Notes: generated by a model from the sequence alone, not told the origin. A stretch of DNA of 64,000 bases from Bradyrhizobium zhengyangense (GCF_022012435.1 NZ_JAKLUA010000016.1:62001-126000), one strand, 5' to 3'; positions 8,327 through 17,380 are shown, counted from the first letter of the stretch. Program-made: numbers and translations.

Positions 8327-10306
8327 ATGTGGGCCTATTTCGAACGCATCCTCGACTCCTCGATGTTCTCACCGCACGGCATCTGCCTGCTGTGGGAGCC
8401 CGAGCTGATCTGGCTCCACGCCGTCTCGGACGCCGCCATCGCGGCGGCGTATTTCTCGATTCCGTTCGCACTCGCGATCCTTGTCACCAAGCGGCGTGAC
8501 CTCCAGTTCGGCTGGGTGTTCTGGGCGTTCGCGATCTTCATCATGGCCTGCGGCCTGACGCATATGCTCTCGATCTACACGCTCTGGGTGCCGATCTATG
8601 GCATCGAGGGCCTGGTCAAGGCGGCAACCGCCGTCGCGTCGATCTTCACCGCGGCCGCGCTCTGGCCCCTGCTGCCGAAAATCCTGACGATCCCTTCCCC
8701 GTTCGAGCTGCAAAAAGTCCAAGCCGCGCTCGAGGTGGAGGAGATCAAGAGCCGCGATGCGACCCAGCTGTTGAAACAGGTGGGCGAGGCCCAGCGCGCG
8801 ATGCGCGAGAGCATGACGCGTCTCACCGCCATCGTCGAGACCGCGGTCGACGGCGTCATCCTGTTCGACGCACAAGCCCGCATTCTGCTGTTCAACCCCG
8901 CCTGCGAACGGCTGTTCGGCTATCGCGCCGACGAGGTCATGAATCTCGACATCGGTATGCTGATGGCTGACGAGAAGAGGCCCTCATCGACCGGTCGTGC
9001 GCCGGGTTTCGCAACCGGGGAGACCGCCGGCCTGCGCAAGGACGGATCGACCTTCCCGATGGACCTGTCGGTCGGCCAGGCCTGGCAGGATGGCGAGCTG
9101 ATCTACGTCGGCATCGTTCACGACCTGACCGCGCGCAAGCTGACCGAGCAGCAGCTCCAGCAGGCGCAGAAGATGGAGACGGTCGGCCAGCTCTCCGGCG
9201 GCATCGCCCACGACTTCAACAATCTCCTCACCGTGATCATCGGCAACGCCGAGCACCTCAGCGAGCAGCTCAAGGCGCGGCCCGATCTGCGGCAATTTGC
9301 CGACGACATCTGCGAGTCCGGCGAACGCGGCGCGGAACTGACGCAGCGGCTGCTGGCGTTCAGCCGTCGTCAATTGCTCCAGCCGCGCACGATCGATTGC
9401 CGCGAGCTGATCTTGTCCATGCTCAAGCTGTTCAAGCGCACCTTGCGCGAGAACATCGAGATCAGGACGACGTTCGGTTCCGGCACCATCCAGGCCTTTG
9501 CGGACCGCGCCCAGCTCGAATCCGCCGTGCTGAACCTGGCGCTCAACGCGCAGGACGCGATGCCATCAGGCGGGCATTTGACGCTGAGCACGGAGATTGC
9601 CGCAATCGACGAGGACTATCGCGCGCTTCACCCCGAGGTCGCATCCGGCAGCTATGCCCTGATCTCGGTGACTGATGACGGCGAAGGCATGACGCCTGAG
9701 GTCATCGAGCGCGCCTTCGAGCCGTTCTTTACCACCAAGGAAGTCGGCAAGGGGTCCGGCCTCGGGCTGAGCATGATCTATGGCTTCGCCAAGCAATCCG
9801 ACGGCCATGTCTCGATCTATAGCGAGCAGGGTCTTGGGACGACGGTCCGGATCTACCTGCCGCGCGTCGGCGCCGGACAAACCGTGGCCGAAATGCCCGA
9901 GAACGACGAAGCCGCACCGCGCGGCCATGAGACCATCCTGATCGCAGAGGACGATCCGTTCGTGCGTTCCTCGGTGATCCTCCGCGTGGAGGCGCTCGGC
10001 TATCGCGTCGTCGCCGCCGTTAACGGCAAGGAGGCCCTGCAGCGGCTGCGCGCCGACCCCGGCATCGATATGCTGTTCACCGATATCGTCATGCCCGGCG
10101 GCATGAGTGGATGGGAGCTCGCCGATCAGGCCCGTCGTATTCGTCCCGGCCTGCCGGTGCTGTTTACCTCGGGCTATGCGCTGGAAACCCTGGTCGAGCA
10201 GGGCCGCGCGCAAGCTGAGGCCGTCGTCCTGACCAAGCCCTATCGCAAGACCGAGCTCGCCCAGCGGCTCAGGGATGCATTTGCGGCAGCGGCGGTGACG
10301 TCGTAA
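8327..10306 (+). CDS. Hybrid histidine kinase with ethylene-receptor-like membrane domain
   Basis: 659 residues. Three membrane helices (about 28-50, 62-86, 92-115) form an ETR1-type sensor. Residues Asp35, Ala41, Tyr42, Ile45, Pro46, Ile72, Cys75 and His79 match Arabidopsis ETR1 Asp25, Ala31, Tyr32, Ile35, Pro36, Ile62, Cys65 and His69 at a constant offset of 10; Cys65 and His69 bind the copper cofactor in ETR1. No GAF domain follows; instead a coiled linker and a PAS domain (about 160-272), a HisKA domain with phospho-acceptor His295 in G-I-A-H-D-F-N-N-L-L, an HATPase domain with D-D-G-E-G-M and G-S-G-L-G-L-S, and a receiver (about 533-655) with Asp586. Ligand could be ethylene, copper or another small olefin; output partner is unseen. 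Confidence 0.93.
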   Translation: MWAYFERILDSSMFSPHGICLLWEPELIWLHAVSDAAIAAAYFSIPFALAILVTKRRDLQFGWVFWAFAIFIMACGLTHMLSIYTLWVPIYGIEGLVKAATAVASIFTAAALWPLLPKILTIPSPFELQKVQAALEVEEIKSRDATQLLKQVGEAQRAMRESMTRLTAIVETAVDGVILFDAQARILLFNPACERLFGYRADEVMNLDIGMLMADEKRPSSTGRAPGFATGETAGLRKDGSTFPMDLSVGQAWQDGELIYVGIVHDLTARKLTEQQLQQAQKMETVGQLSGGIAHDFNNLLTVIIGNAEHLSEQLKARPDLRQFADDICESGERGAELTQRLLAFSRRQLLQPRTIDCRELILSMLKLFKRTLRENIEIRTTFGSGTIQAFADRAQLESAVLNLALNAQDAMPSGGHLTLSTEIAAIDEDYRALHPEVASGSYALISVTDDGEGMTPEVIERAFEPFFTTKEVGKGSGLGLSMIYGFAKQSDGHVSIYSEQGLGTTVRIYLPRVGAGQTVAEMPENDEAAPRGHETILIAEDDPFVRSSVILRVEALGYRVVAAVNGKEALQRLRADPGIDMLFTDIVMPGGMSGWELADQARRIRPGLPVLFTSGYALETLVEQGRAQAEAVVLTKPYRKTELAQRLRDAFAAAAVTS

Positions 10307-10403
10307 AGCCGCGGACCGGTGTCTGGCGGTCGGCCAGCCCGCTTGCTAAATGGGGCCGGTTTTGGCCTATTAGCGGCAAGATATGTCTTCGGAGTTGACT
10401 GCA

Positions 10404-10649
10404 ATGGTTCCTTTCTTCGTCCAGATTAAATGCAAGCTTGGCCAGTCCTACACGGTGGCCAATGCGCTTGCCGAAGCCGAGATCGCCTCCGAGATCTACT
10501 CCACCGCCGGCCAATACGATTTGCTGGTAAAGTTCTATGTCGACAAGGACACCGACATCGGCCACTTCGTCAACGAGAAGGTGCAGGTGCTGCCCGGCAT
10601 CCAGGACACGCTCACCATCATCACCTTCAAGGCGTTCGGCACCGGCTAG
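10404..10649 (+). CDS. Stand-alone Lrp/AsnC ligand-binding (RAM) domain protein
   Basis: 81 residues from the ATG at 10404, which has GGAG 9 nt upstream; an in-frame ATG at 10383 would add 7 residues. The protein is a complete Lrp/AsnC effector-binding domain with the G-Q-Y-D-L-L-V-K strand and the P-G-I-Q-D-T-L-T end, but no helix-turn-helix. Such proteins form ring-like assemblies and are thought to bind amino acids; they may modulate full-length Lrp proteins. Gene sits alone after the hybrid kinase and converges with the cytochrome gene. Confidence 0.85.
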   Translation: MVPFFVQIKCKLGQSYTVANALAEAEIASEIYSTAGQYDLLVKFYVDKDTDIGHFVNEKVQVLPGIQDTLTIITFKAFGTG

Positions 10650-10658
10650 CCGGTGCCG
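10637..10658. terminator. 22-bp perfect palindrome across the end of the Lrp-domain gene
   Basis: CGGCACCGGC-TA-GCCGGTGCCG is a perfect palindrome containing the TAG stop (10647-10649), one base short of the end of the convergent cytochrome gene. It could act as a bidirectional terminator, though neither side has a T-run. Confidence 0.35.
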
Positions 10659-10659
10659 C

Positions 10660-11586
10660 TCAGCCGCCGCCTTCCTTGCGCTTGGGCGGCGTCGGGCCGT
10701 CGACCGGCGGCAACGACTTCAGATAGGCGGCCATCGCGGCGCGATCCTCCGGCTTCAGTTGCGCGAGGTTCTTGATTACCGGCCGCATCGCGCCCGATGC
10801 GCTGTCGCCCTCGGGCATGTCGCCGGTTTCGAGGAAGTCGGCAATATCCTTCTCGCTCCAGTCACCGATGCCCTTCTGGGTGATGTTCGGCACCCAGCCC
10901 TCGCCTTCGGGATTGGGGCCGCCGGCAAAGCGCTGCGAGCTGATGACGCCGCCCAGAACATTGCGCGGGCTGTGGCATTCGGCGCAATGGCCAAAACCGT
11001 TCACGAGATAGGCGCCGCGATTCCACTCTGCCGGATGCATCGCCGCCGGCACGAACGGCCTGACATCCATGAACAGCAATTTCCAGATGCCGACATTGCG
11101 GCGGATGTTGAAGGGAAACGGCAGATCGTGGTCGCGCACGCGACCCGCGACCAGCGGCAATGTCTTCAGATAGGCAAAGAGATCGCGGACGTCGTCGACC
11201 TTGGCGATGTGGTAGGACGTGTAGGGAAACGCCGGGAAGTAGTGCGTGCCCTCAGGCGAAATGCCGCGCATCACCGCATTGACGAAATCGGCCTCGCTCC
11301 AGCGGCCGATGCCGTCGGTGGGATCAGGGGAAATGTTCGGCGCATAGAACGTCCCGAACGGCGAGCCGAGCGCGAGGCCGCCGCCGAGCTTCAAACGATC
11401 CGGTTGATTGGGCACGGCGTGGCAGGACGAGCAGCCGCCGGCATTGAACAGCTCCTGCCCATTGGCAAGATCGGGCGCGCGCGTCGGCGCCGGCAAGGCC
11501 AAGGCGGTCGGCGCGGTCAGCCACCAATAGACGGCAAAGGCTGCGACAACGGCAACCAGGAAGACGGAAATTGTTCGTCGCAGCAT
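10660..11586 (-). CDS. Membrane-anchored di-haem cytochrome c
   Basis: 308 residues. An N-terminal hydrophobic segment (about 5-27) probably serves as an uncleaved anchor. Two haem c sites are visible: C-S-S-C-H in the first half and C-A-E-C-H in the second, each followed by a candidate methionine ligand region. The pattern of two cytochrome c domains separated by a F-P-A-F-P-Y-T-S-Y-H-type segment resembles the cytochrome subunits of membrane alcohol/aldehyde or gluconate dehydrogenases, but no such dehydrogenase is adjacent. Probably a periplasmic electron carrier. The 3' end converges with the Lrp-domain gene. Confidence 0.9.
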   Translation of the reverse strand: MLRRTISVFLVAVVAAFAVYWWLTAPTALALPAPTRAPDLANGQELFNAGGCSSCHAVPNQPDRLKLGGGLALGSPFGTFYAPNISPDPTDGIGRWSEADFVNAVMRGISPEGTHYFPAFPYTSYHIAKVDDVRDLFAYLKTLPLVAGRVRDHDLPFPFNIRRNVGIWKLLFMDVRPFVPAAMHPAEWNRGAYLVNGFGHCAECHSPRNVLGGVISSQRFAGGPNPEGEGWVPNITQKGIGDWSEKDIADFLETGDMPEGDSASGAMRPVIKNLAQLKPEDRAAMAAYLKSLPPVDGPTPPKRKEGGG

Positions 11587-11739
11587 TCAGGATCCCTTTG
11601 AGCTCGAGCGTATTTACGGGTCATCCCGTAGCCGCTCCAGCCACGAATAATTTAGGTGGTTTGATCGGAATCCGGGAATAAAGTCGGAACCGCACTGTTT
11701 GCAAGTTGACAGCAATCAGGCGTCAACAGGGAGAGACCC

Positions 11740-12159
11740 ATGAACAAAGCGCTTTTTGCCACGCTGGCACTCGGAGCCGCCGTCGCATTCGCAGGCCCGG
11801 CCAGCGCGGAGAAGCTGAAGGCGACACTGGACGGCAAATCCGAAGTCCCCGCCACCACCAGCAGCGCCACCGGCACCGCCGATCTCGACTATGATGCCGC
11901 CACCAAGAAGCTGTCCTGGAAGGTGAGCTATTCCGGCCTCTCCGGCCCGGCCACCGCCGCCCACTTCCACGGCCCCGCCGAGGTCGGCAAGAACGCCGGC
12001 GTCGCAGTGCCGATCCCTGGCATCGCCAAGAGCCCGGCCGAGGGCTCGGCAACGCTGACCGACGCGCAGGCCTCCGATCTCCTCGCCGGCAAGCTCTACG
12101 TCAACATTCACACCGCGGCGAACCCGGGCGGCGAAATCCGCGGCCAGGTGACCAAGTAA
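11740..12159 (+). CDS. Secreted CHRD-domain protein
   Basis: 139 residues. A signal peptide (about 1-23, ending A-S-A) precedes a single CHRD domain covering the rest, with the hallmark H-F-H-G-P, the N-I-H-T-A-A-N-P-G-G-E-I-R-G-Q end and an L-S-W-K-V-S-Y-S-G-L strand. In bacteria this domain occurs in exported proteins of unknown function; the His-rich motifs could bind metal. AGGGAGA lies a short way upstream of the ATG. Monocistronic, with its own terminator. Confidence 0.92.
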   Translation: MNKALFATLALGAAVAFAGPASAEKLKATLDGKSEVPATTSSATGTADLDYDAATKKLSWKVSYSGLSGPATAAHFHGPAEVGKNAGVAVPIPGIAKSPAEGSATLTDAQASDLLAGKLYVNIHTAANPGGEIRGQVTK

Positions 12160-12180
12160 GTTTTAGCGTAACTTTTCGCG

Positions 12181-12211
12181 AAGGCCGGGCGCGGGAAGCG
12201 TCCGGCCTTTT
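12181..12211 (+). terminator. Rho-independent terminator after the CHRD gene
   Basis: A 12-bp stem (one G-U pair) with a GGGAA loop followed by TTTT, 21 nt after the stop codon. Confidence 0.75.
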
Positions 12212-12317
12212 CGATTCCGGACGGCCCACATGGCATCGCACGGCCCGGATAGAACCAATCAGGCTGCCAAGCTAGAATACCCGAGCGCGCCACCCTTCGC
12301 GGCGCCGGGAGCGGTTC

Positions 12318-12683
12318 ATGACGAACGCATCGATGCAACGGAATATGCCGACACACGTCGCGTCCGTCAACGCAGCTCGCCCGTTGGCAGCCTTTGTGAT
12401 TGCCGCAGCAATGCTGCTGTCATCGGCGGAGATCGCCGGCGCGCAAACCGACTTGGAACGGCAGGCGCAATGCGAGCTGGCGGCCATCCGCGACACGAGA
12501 TCGCCGCTTGCCGTCCAATACATCCGTTCGGCCTGCAACTGGCTCGTGGTCAACGGCGAGTCCCTGCTGAACGCATCCAGCAAGGGCTACTATGTCTGCC
12601 TCGTGCGCCAGCTCTCGGGTGCCCAGTCCAACGAGGCGGCTGCGGCGATCATGTCGGCATGTCGCGCGTCCAATCCGCTTTGA
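12318..12683 (+). CDS. Small secreted protein with four cysteines
   Basis: 121 residues. GGAG lies 6 nt before the ATG. A signal-peptide-like hydrophobic stretch (about 22-42, ending G-A-Q) is followed by a mature domain of about 75 residues with four cysteines (C-E-L, C-N-W, C-L-V, C-R-A), probably two disulfides in the periplasm. It faintly resembles small four-cysteine exported proteins of the VF_A0006 type, but this is uncertain. Function unknown; converges with the cystathionine gamma-synthase-like gene. Confidence 0.7.
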   Translation: MTNASMQRNMPTHVASVNAARPLAAFVIAAAMLLSSAEIAGAQTDLERQAQCELAAIRDTRSPLAVQYIRSACNWLVVNGESLLNASSKGYYVCLVRQLSGAQSNEAAAAIMSACRASNPL

Positions 12684-12692
12684 AGCCGCCGC

Positions 12693-13976
12693 CTAAGCCC
12701 CGCTGAGCGCATGCTCGAGATCGGCGATCAAATCGGACGGATTTTCGATGCCGATCGACAGCCGAATGGTGCAATCGAGCACGCCGATCTTGCGGCGGAT
12801 ATCGGCGGGCACGCCGGAATGGGTCATCGTCGCCGGCAGGCTCGCCAATGATTCCGTGCCGCCAAGGCTAACCGCGAGCTTGAAGATCTGCAGGCCGTTG
12901 AGAAACTTCTCTGCCGCCGCCTGGCCGCCGACGATGTCGAACGAGAACGTCGATCCCGCGCCCAGGCATTGCCGCGCGAACACGCGCCCTGCCGACGAGG
13001 TCTCCGCATGATGGCCGAGATAGTGGACCTTCGCCACCTTGGCATGGTCGCGCAGGAAATCCGCAACGAGGCGCGCATTGCTGTTGGCCTTCTCCATGCG
13101 CAGGCTCAAGGTTTCCAGGGAACGGTTGATCATCCAGCAGGAATGCGGATCGAGCTGGGTGCCGATGGCGCCGCGCAGCGCCTTGATGCCCTTCATCACC
13201 GCCTTTGTGCCGAGTGCCGCCCCCGCGATCAAATCGGAATGGCCGCCGACATATTTGGTCAGCGAATACAGCGAGATGTCAGCGCCATGCTCGATCGGCC
13301 GCTGAAATACCGGGCCGAGCAGCGTGTTGTCGCAGGCGATGATCGGCGTGTGGCCTTGGGCCTTGCCGATGCTGTCGGCGACGCGGCGCATCAGTGCGAT
13401 GTCGGCCAGCCCATTGGTCGGGTTGGCCGGCGTCTCGACCAGGATCATCGAAACCCGCCCCCGACGCATCGCCTCTTCCGCGGCCTGGTTGACGACCGCC
13501 TCATCGATGCCGTCGGCAAAGCCGACCGCGCCGATCGAGAAGCGCGACAGTGTGTTCGTCAGCAGGGTTTCAGTGCCGCCATAAAGCGGCTGCGAGTGCA
13601 GAATGACGTCGCCAGGGCGAACGAACGCCAAAATCGTCGTCGAGATCGCCGCCATGCCTGACGAGAACAGCGCGCAGCTCTCGGTGCGCTCATAGACCGC
13701 GAGCCTATCCTCGACGATCTCGCTGTTGGGATGGTTGAAGCGCGAATAGACCAGGCCCGCCCCCATGCCCTCTGGCGGCTCGCGGCGGCCCGCAACGTAA
13801 TCGAAGAAGTCCTGCCCGTCTTCTGCCGTTTTGAAAACGAAAGTCGAGGTCAGGAACACCGGCGGCTTGATGGCGCCTTCCGACAGCTGCGGATCATAGC
13901 CATAGGTCAGCATCAGCGTTTCCGGATGCAGCATATGGTTGCCGATATGGGTTTTCGACGGGAACGGTTTTGCCAT
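12693..13976 (-). CDS. Cystathionine gamma-synthase/methionine gamma-lyase family PLP enzyme
   Basis: 427 residues from the ATG at 13976; upstream in-frame starts add a non-homologous segment. Typical Cys/Met-metabolism PLP motifs: F-S-S-G-M-A-A-I near the cofactor ring, the V-E-T-P-A-N-P-T block, A-C-D-N-T and the Schiff-base lysine in Y-S-L-T-K-Y-V-G-G-H-S-D. Family reactions include gamma-replacement (cystathionine or homocysteine synthesis) and gamma-elimination (methionine to methanethiol); sequence alone does not decide. The R-R-E-P-P-E-G insertion near the N-terminus is typical of a distinct subgroup. Confidence 0.88.
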   Translation of the reverse strand: MAKPFPSKTHIGNHMLHPETLMLTYGYDPQLSEGAIKPPVFLTSTFVFKTAEDGQDFFDYVAGRREPPEGMGAGLVYSRFNHPNSEIVEDRLAVYERTESCALFSSGMAAISTTILAFVRPGDVILHSQPLYGGTETLLTNTLSRFSIGAVGFADGIDEAVVNQAAEEAMRRGRVSMILVETPANPTNGLADIALMRRVADSIGKAQGHTPIIACDNTLLGPVFQRPIEHGADISLYSLTKYVGGHSDLIAGAALGTKAVMKGIKALRGAIGTQLDPHSCWMINRSLETLSLRMEKANSNARLVADFLRDHAKVAKVHYLGHHAETSSAGRVFARQCLGAGSTFSFDIVGGQAAAEKFLNGLQIFKLAVSLGGTESLASLPATMTHSGVPADIRRKIGVLDCTIRLSIGIENPSDLIADLEHALSGA

Positions 13977-14119
13977 GGCCTGTCTCGCTGTTAATGCAGT
14001 TCCTCGCCGCGGGTCGGAACTCTGAACAGCGTGAGACATCAACGCCGACGGCGCGAGCAAACATAGTCCATCTGACGGCGATCCGTCAGGGCGCGCGAAC
14101 GGAATTTACGGCACCCACC

Positions 14120-14223
14120 GCTGTCATTCCCCGCAAAAGCGGTGAATCCAGTATTCCAGAGACGTCAAACGTCCCCCGCGCTAGCACGGCATACTGGATC
14201 GCCCGCCTTCGCGGGCGATGACA
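14120..14223. repeat. Palindromic interspersed repeat, copy 1
   Basis: About 104 bp with outer GCTGTCAT and ATGACA ends, an inner ATCCAGTA/TACTGGAT pair, and a strong arm hairpin (GCCCGCcttcGCGGGC). A second copy occurs at 59972-60076. In this copy the left arm is degraded (CCCCGCaaaaGCGGTG), so it is an older or decayed copy. Resembles the short palindromic repeats scattered between genes in Bradyrhizobium genomes. Confidence 0.75.
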
Positions 14224-14251
14224 CCGAATTTGAGTGACGCGCTCGCAGCAG

Positions 14252-14701
14252 CTACTTCAGCTTCAGCCGATAGGTCTCGTGGCAGTCGTTGCAGCGATCG
14301 TTCATCGCGGTGTAGGCCGCCTTCAGGCTTGCCACGTCCTTGATCTTGCCCTTGACGTCGGCGATCGCCTTTTGCACCGGCGGGATCTTGGAGTCGAAAT
14401 CGGCCTTGTTCTGCCAGACCTTCGGCGAGGAACCATAGTTGGCGTTGACCACGTCCTGCTTGGGATTGACCTCGAAGGTCTTTGCGATTTTGGCGACGTC
14501 GGCCTCGAGGCTGGCGATCGCAGCGTCGGCTGCTTTCTGATCGTAGGGGATTTCGCCTTTCGTCATCTTGAGGATCACGCCGTACATGCTCTTCGCCTGC
14601 GAGCGCATCAGATTGTCCTGCTGGACGGCGACCTCCTGCTGCGCCATCACGGCGCCTGCACCCAGAAGCAGGGTGCCCGCGACAATCAACATTCGTTTCA
14701 T
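14252..14701 (-). CDS. Cytochrome c' (class II c-type cytochrome)
   Basis: 149 residues. A signal peptide (about 1-20, ending V-M-A) precedes a four-helix domain with the haem site C-N-D-C-H close to the C-terminus, the arrangement that defines class II cytochromes c. The methionine at M-R-S-Q-A-K-S-M near the first helix is a possible sixth ligand. Periplasmic; family roles include NO or O2 binding and electron carriage. Monocistronic. Confidence 0.9.
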   Translation of the reverse strand: MKRMLIVAGTLLLGAGAVMAQQEVAVQQDNLMRSQAKSMYGVILKMTKGEIPYDQKAADAAIASLEADVAKIAKTFEVNPKQDVVNANYGSSPKVWQNKADFDSKIPPVQKAIADVKGKIKDVASLKAAYTAMNDRCNDCHETYRLKLK

Positions 14702-14798
14702 AGGCTTATTACTCCGGCTCGCAAGTCGGTTTGGGGGAAACCATAGGGGTTAGAACCCGGCCGCGGGCCGTTCATTCCCGCGGAGCCGGGCGGCAGCC

Positions 14799-17108
14799 TT
14801 ACAGGCTGTGGCGGCGGTGGTGCTCGTTGATCGCGATCCACACCCGCTCCGGCGTTGCCGGCATGTCGATGTGGTCGATCTTGTACTCGCGCCAGAGCCC
14901 GTCGACGATGGCGTTGACGACGGCCGGGCAGGAGCCGATCGCGCCGGCCTCGCCCGCGCCCTTCACGCCCATTGGATTGGTCGTGCAGGGAATGTTGTTG
15001 GTCTCGAACACGAAGGCGGGACCATCGGCCGCACGCGGCAGCGCATAGTCCATGTAGGTGGCGGTGATCAGCTGGCCGTCGGTCGCACCATAGACCACCT
15101 GTTCCATCAGCGCCTGGCCGATGCCCTGCATGGCGCCGCCATGGACCTGGCCCGCCAGGAGCAGCGGATTGAGCGTCTTGCCGAAATCGTCGACGATGAC
15201 GTAGTTGACGATTCTGATGATGCCGGTGGCCGGATCGATCTCGACCTCCGCCAGATGCGTGCCGTTGGGATAGGTGCCGTCGGCGCTGGCGAAGGTCGCG
15301 CTGCCATTGAGCTTCGACGGATCGGCGCCCGCGCGCTTCGCGACGTCGGCGAACGAGATCGAGCGGTCGGTGCCGGCGATCCTGATGATGCCGTCGGTGA
15401 TCTCGAGGTCACCGGCGCTCGCTTCCAGCGCCTGCGCCGCGATCTCCTTGAGCTTCTGGCCGAGATCGCGTGTGGCGCGCTCGACGCTGACGCCGCCTGA
15501 CGGGATCGAGGCCGAGCCGCCGGTGCCGAGGCCCGTCGCAATCTCCGCGGTGTCGCCCTGGCGGACGTGCACGCGCTCCGGCGCAACGCCGAACTGCTCG
15601 GCGACGATCTGCGCGTAGGCGGTCTGGTGGCCCTGCCCGCTCGACTGCGTTCCGATGAGGACGGTGACGTCGCCGTTGGGGTCGAGGCGGACATTGGCCG
15701 TCTCTTCACCCATCACACCGCAGACCTCGACATAGCTTGCAAGGCCAATACCGCGGATCAGGCCATGCTTCTTGGCCGCCTTGGCGCGCTTCGAAAACTC
15801 CTTCCACTCGCCGATCTCCATCGCGCGCTTCAGATGCGCGGCGAAGTCGCCGGAATCGTAGACCTTGCCGGTCGCGGTCTTGTAGGGCAGCGCCTTCGGC
15901 GGGATGAAATTCTTGCGGCGGATTGCGTCCGGCGTCATCTCGAGCTTGCGCGCGCAGGCATCGACAAGGCGCTCGATGACATAGGCGGCCTCGGGTCGGC
16001 CCGCGCCACGATAGGCATCGACAGGCACGCTGTGGGTGAAGATGGTGCGCACCCGGCAATGGAAGGCCTGGATGTCATAGAGGCCCGGCAGCATGCCGGC
16101 GCCGCCATGCGGGATGTAGGGCCCGAAGGTCGAGAGGTACGCGCCCATGTCGCCGATCAGGTCGCAGTCCATCGCCAGGAACTTGCCGTCCTCGGCCAGC
16201 GCCATCTTGGCCGTGGTGACGTTGTCGCGGCCCTGCGCGTCGCCCATGAAATGCTCGGAGCGATCGGCCGACCATTTGACGGCCTTCTTCAGCTTGCGCG
16301 CTGCGACGGCCATCAAGGCGTATTCGCGATACGGGAAGAGCTTGGTCCCAAAGCCGCCGCCGACGTCGGGGCAGATCACCCGCATCTTGTCCGTGGGAAT
16401 GTTGAGCACGTTCTGGCAGAGGATGTCGCGCAGACGGTGGCTGCCCTGGCTGCCGACGGTCAGCGTCAGATGATCGGCCTTGGGGTCGTATTCGCAGACC
16501 GCCGCACGCGTCTCCATGAAGCTCGCGACCACGCGCGGATTGACGATGGAGATTTCGGCGACCGTGTGCGCCTTGGCGAATACGGCTTCAGTCGCCGCCT
16601 TGTCGCCGATCGAGACGTCGAACAGCACATTGCCCGGCTTGTCCGGCCAGACCTGCGGCGCGCCTTTCTTGATGGCGTTGACGACGCCGGTCACCGCCGG
16701 CAGAGGGCTCCATTTAACCTCGATCGCCTCGATCGCGTCGCGCGCCTGGTCGATGGTCTCGGCAACCACGAAGGCGACCGCATCGCCGACATGCCGCACC
16801 TCGTCCTTGGCCAGGATCGGGTAAGGCGGGCCGGTGAACGGATCGGTCTCCAAATTGAACAGGCAGGGCAGATTGCCGAGATCCCCGACCTCGGCGGCGG
16901 TCAGAATCAGTGCAACGCCAGGAAGGGTGCGGGCGCGGCCGGCATCGATGGTGAACTTGGCATGGGCATGCGGCGAGCGCAGCACCAGACAGCGAAGCAC
17001 GGCCTGCGGCGCGTAATCGTCGGTATAGCGGCCCTTGCCGCGGATCAGCGCGTCGTCCTCCTTGCGAAGCACGCTTTGGCCGACGCCGAACTTGATGGGG
17101 GCTGCCAT
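14799..17108 (-). CDS. Molybdenum hydroxylase large subunit (CoxL/xanthine dehydrogenase family), orphan
   Basis: 769 residues, normal length for the molybdopterin-binding subunit. Motifs: R-K-E-D-D-A-L-I-R-G-K-G-R-Y-T-D-D at the start, G-G-G-F-G-T-K, A-Y-R-G-A-G-R-P-E-A (the form II-type CoxL loop; true form I CO dehydrogenase has A-Y-X-C-S-F-R), G-Q-G-H-Q-T and the catalytic-glutamate region V-K-G-A-G-E-A-G-A-I-G. The FAD and iron-sulfur subunits that normally complete the enzyme are not adjacent, so they must be encoded elsewhere or this is a lone paralogue. Substrate is unlikely to be CO; aldehydes or N-heterocycles are plausible. Confidence 0.92.
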   Translation of the reverse strand: MAAPIKFGVGQSVLRKEDDALIRGKGRYTDDYAPQAVLRCLVLRSPHAHAKFTIDAGRARTLPGVALILTAAEVGDLGNLPCLFNLETDPFTGPPYPILAKDEVRHVGDAVAFVVAETIDQARDAIEAIEVKWSPLPAVTGVVNAIKKGAPQVWPDKPGNVLFDVSIGDKAATEAVFAKAHTVAEISIVNPRVVASFMETRAAVCEYDPKADHLTLTVGSQGSHRLRDILCQNVLNIPTDKMRVICPDVGGGFGTKLFPYREYALMAVAARKLKKAVKWSADRSEHFMGDAQGRDNVTTAKMALAEDGKFLAMDCDLIGDMGAYLSTFGPYIPHGGAGMLPGLYDIQAFHCRVRTIFTHSVPVDAYRGAGRPEAAYVIERLVDACARKLEMTPDAIRRKNFIPPKALPYKTATGKVYDSGDFAAHLKRAMEIGEWKEFSKRAKAAKKHGLIRGIGLASYVEVCGVMGEETANVRLDPNGDVTVLIGTQSSGQGHQTAYAQIVAEQFGVAPERVHVRQGDTAEIATGLGTGGSASIPSGGVSVERATRDLGQKLKEIAAQALEASAGDLEITDGIIRIAGTDRSISFADVAKRAGADPSKLNGSATFASADGTYPNGTHLAEVEIDPATGIIRIVNYVIVDDFGKTLNPLLLAGQVHGGAMQGIGQALMEQVVYGATDGQLITATYMDYALPRAADGPAFVFETNNIPCTTNPMGVKGAGEAGAIGSCPAVVNAIVDGLWREYKIDHIDMPATPERVWIAINEHHRRHSL

Positions 17109-17380
17109 TGTCTTGTCCGTCCTATGGTTGTTTTGCCGGCATATTGCCGTGGAAAAAGAGGCAGTGCAAACGGCTTTAGGCAGACCGGGCCCGCGAAAAA
17201 TCGTCCCGTGGCTCGCACCTCAGAGCGGGATTGGACGGAAGGGCCGCAGCGCGGTCATTTCCCTGTGAAGATCGACGATCCGGGGCCTGACATTGCGTTT
17301 GCCGCCGCGCGAATGACACAAAGCAAGACCTCAAGCCTCCGGTCGGACCGTCACCGCTTTGCGCATCGGATGCCTCATCG

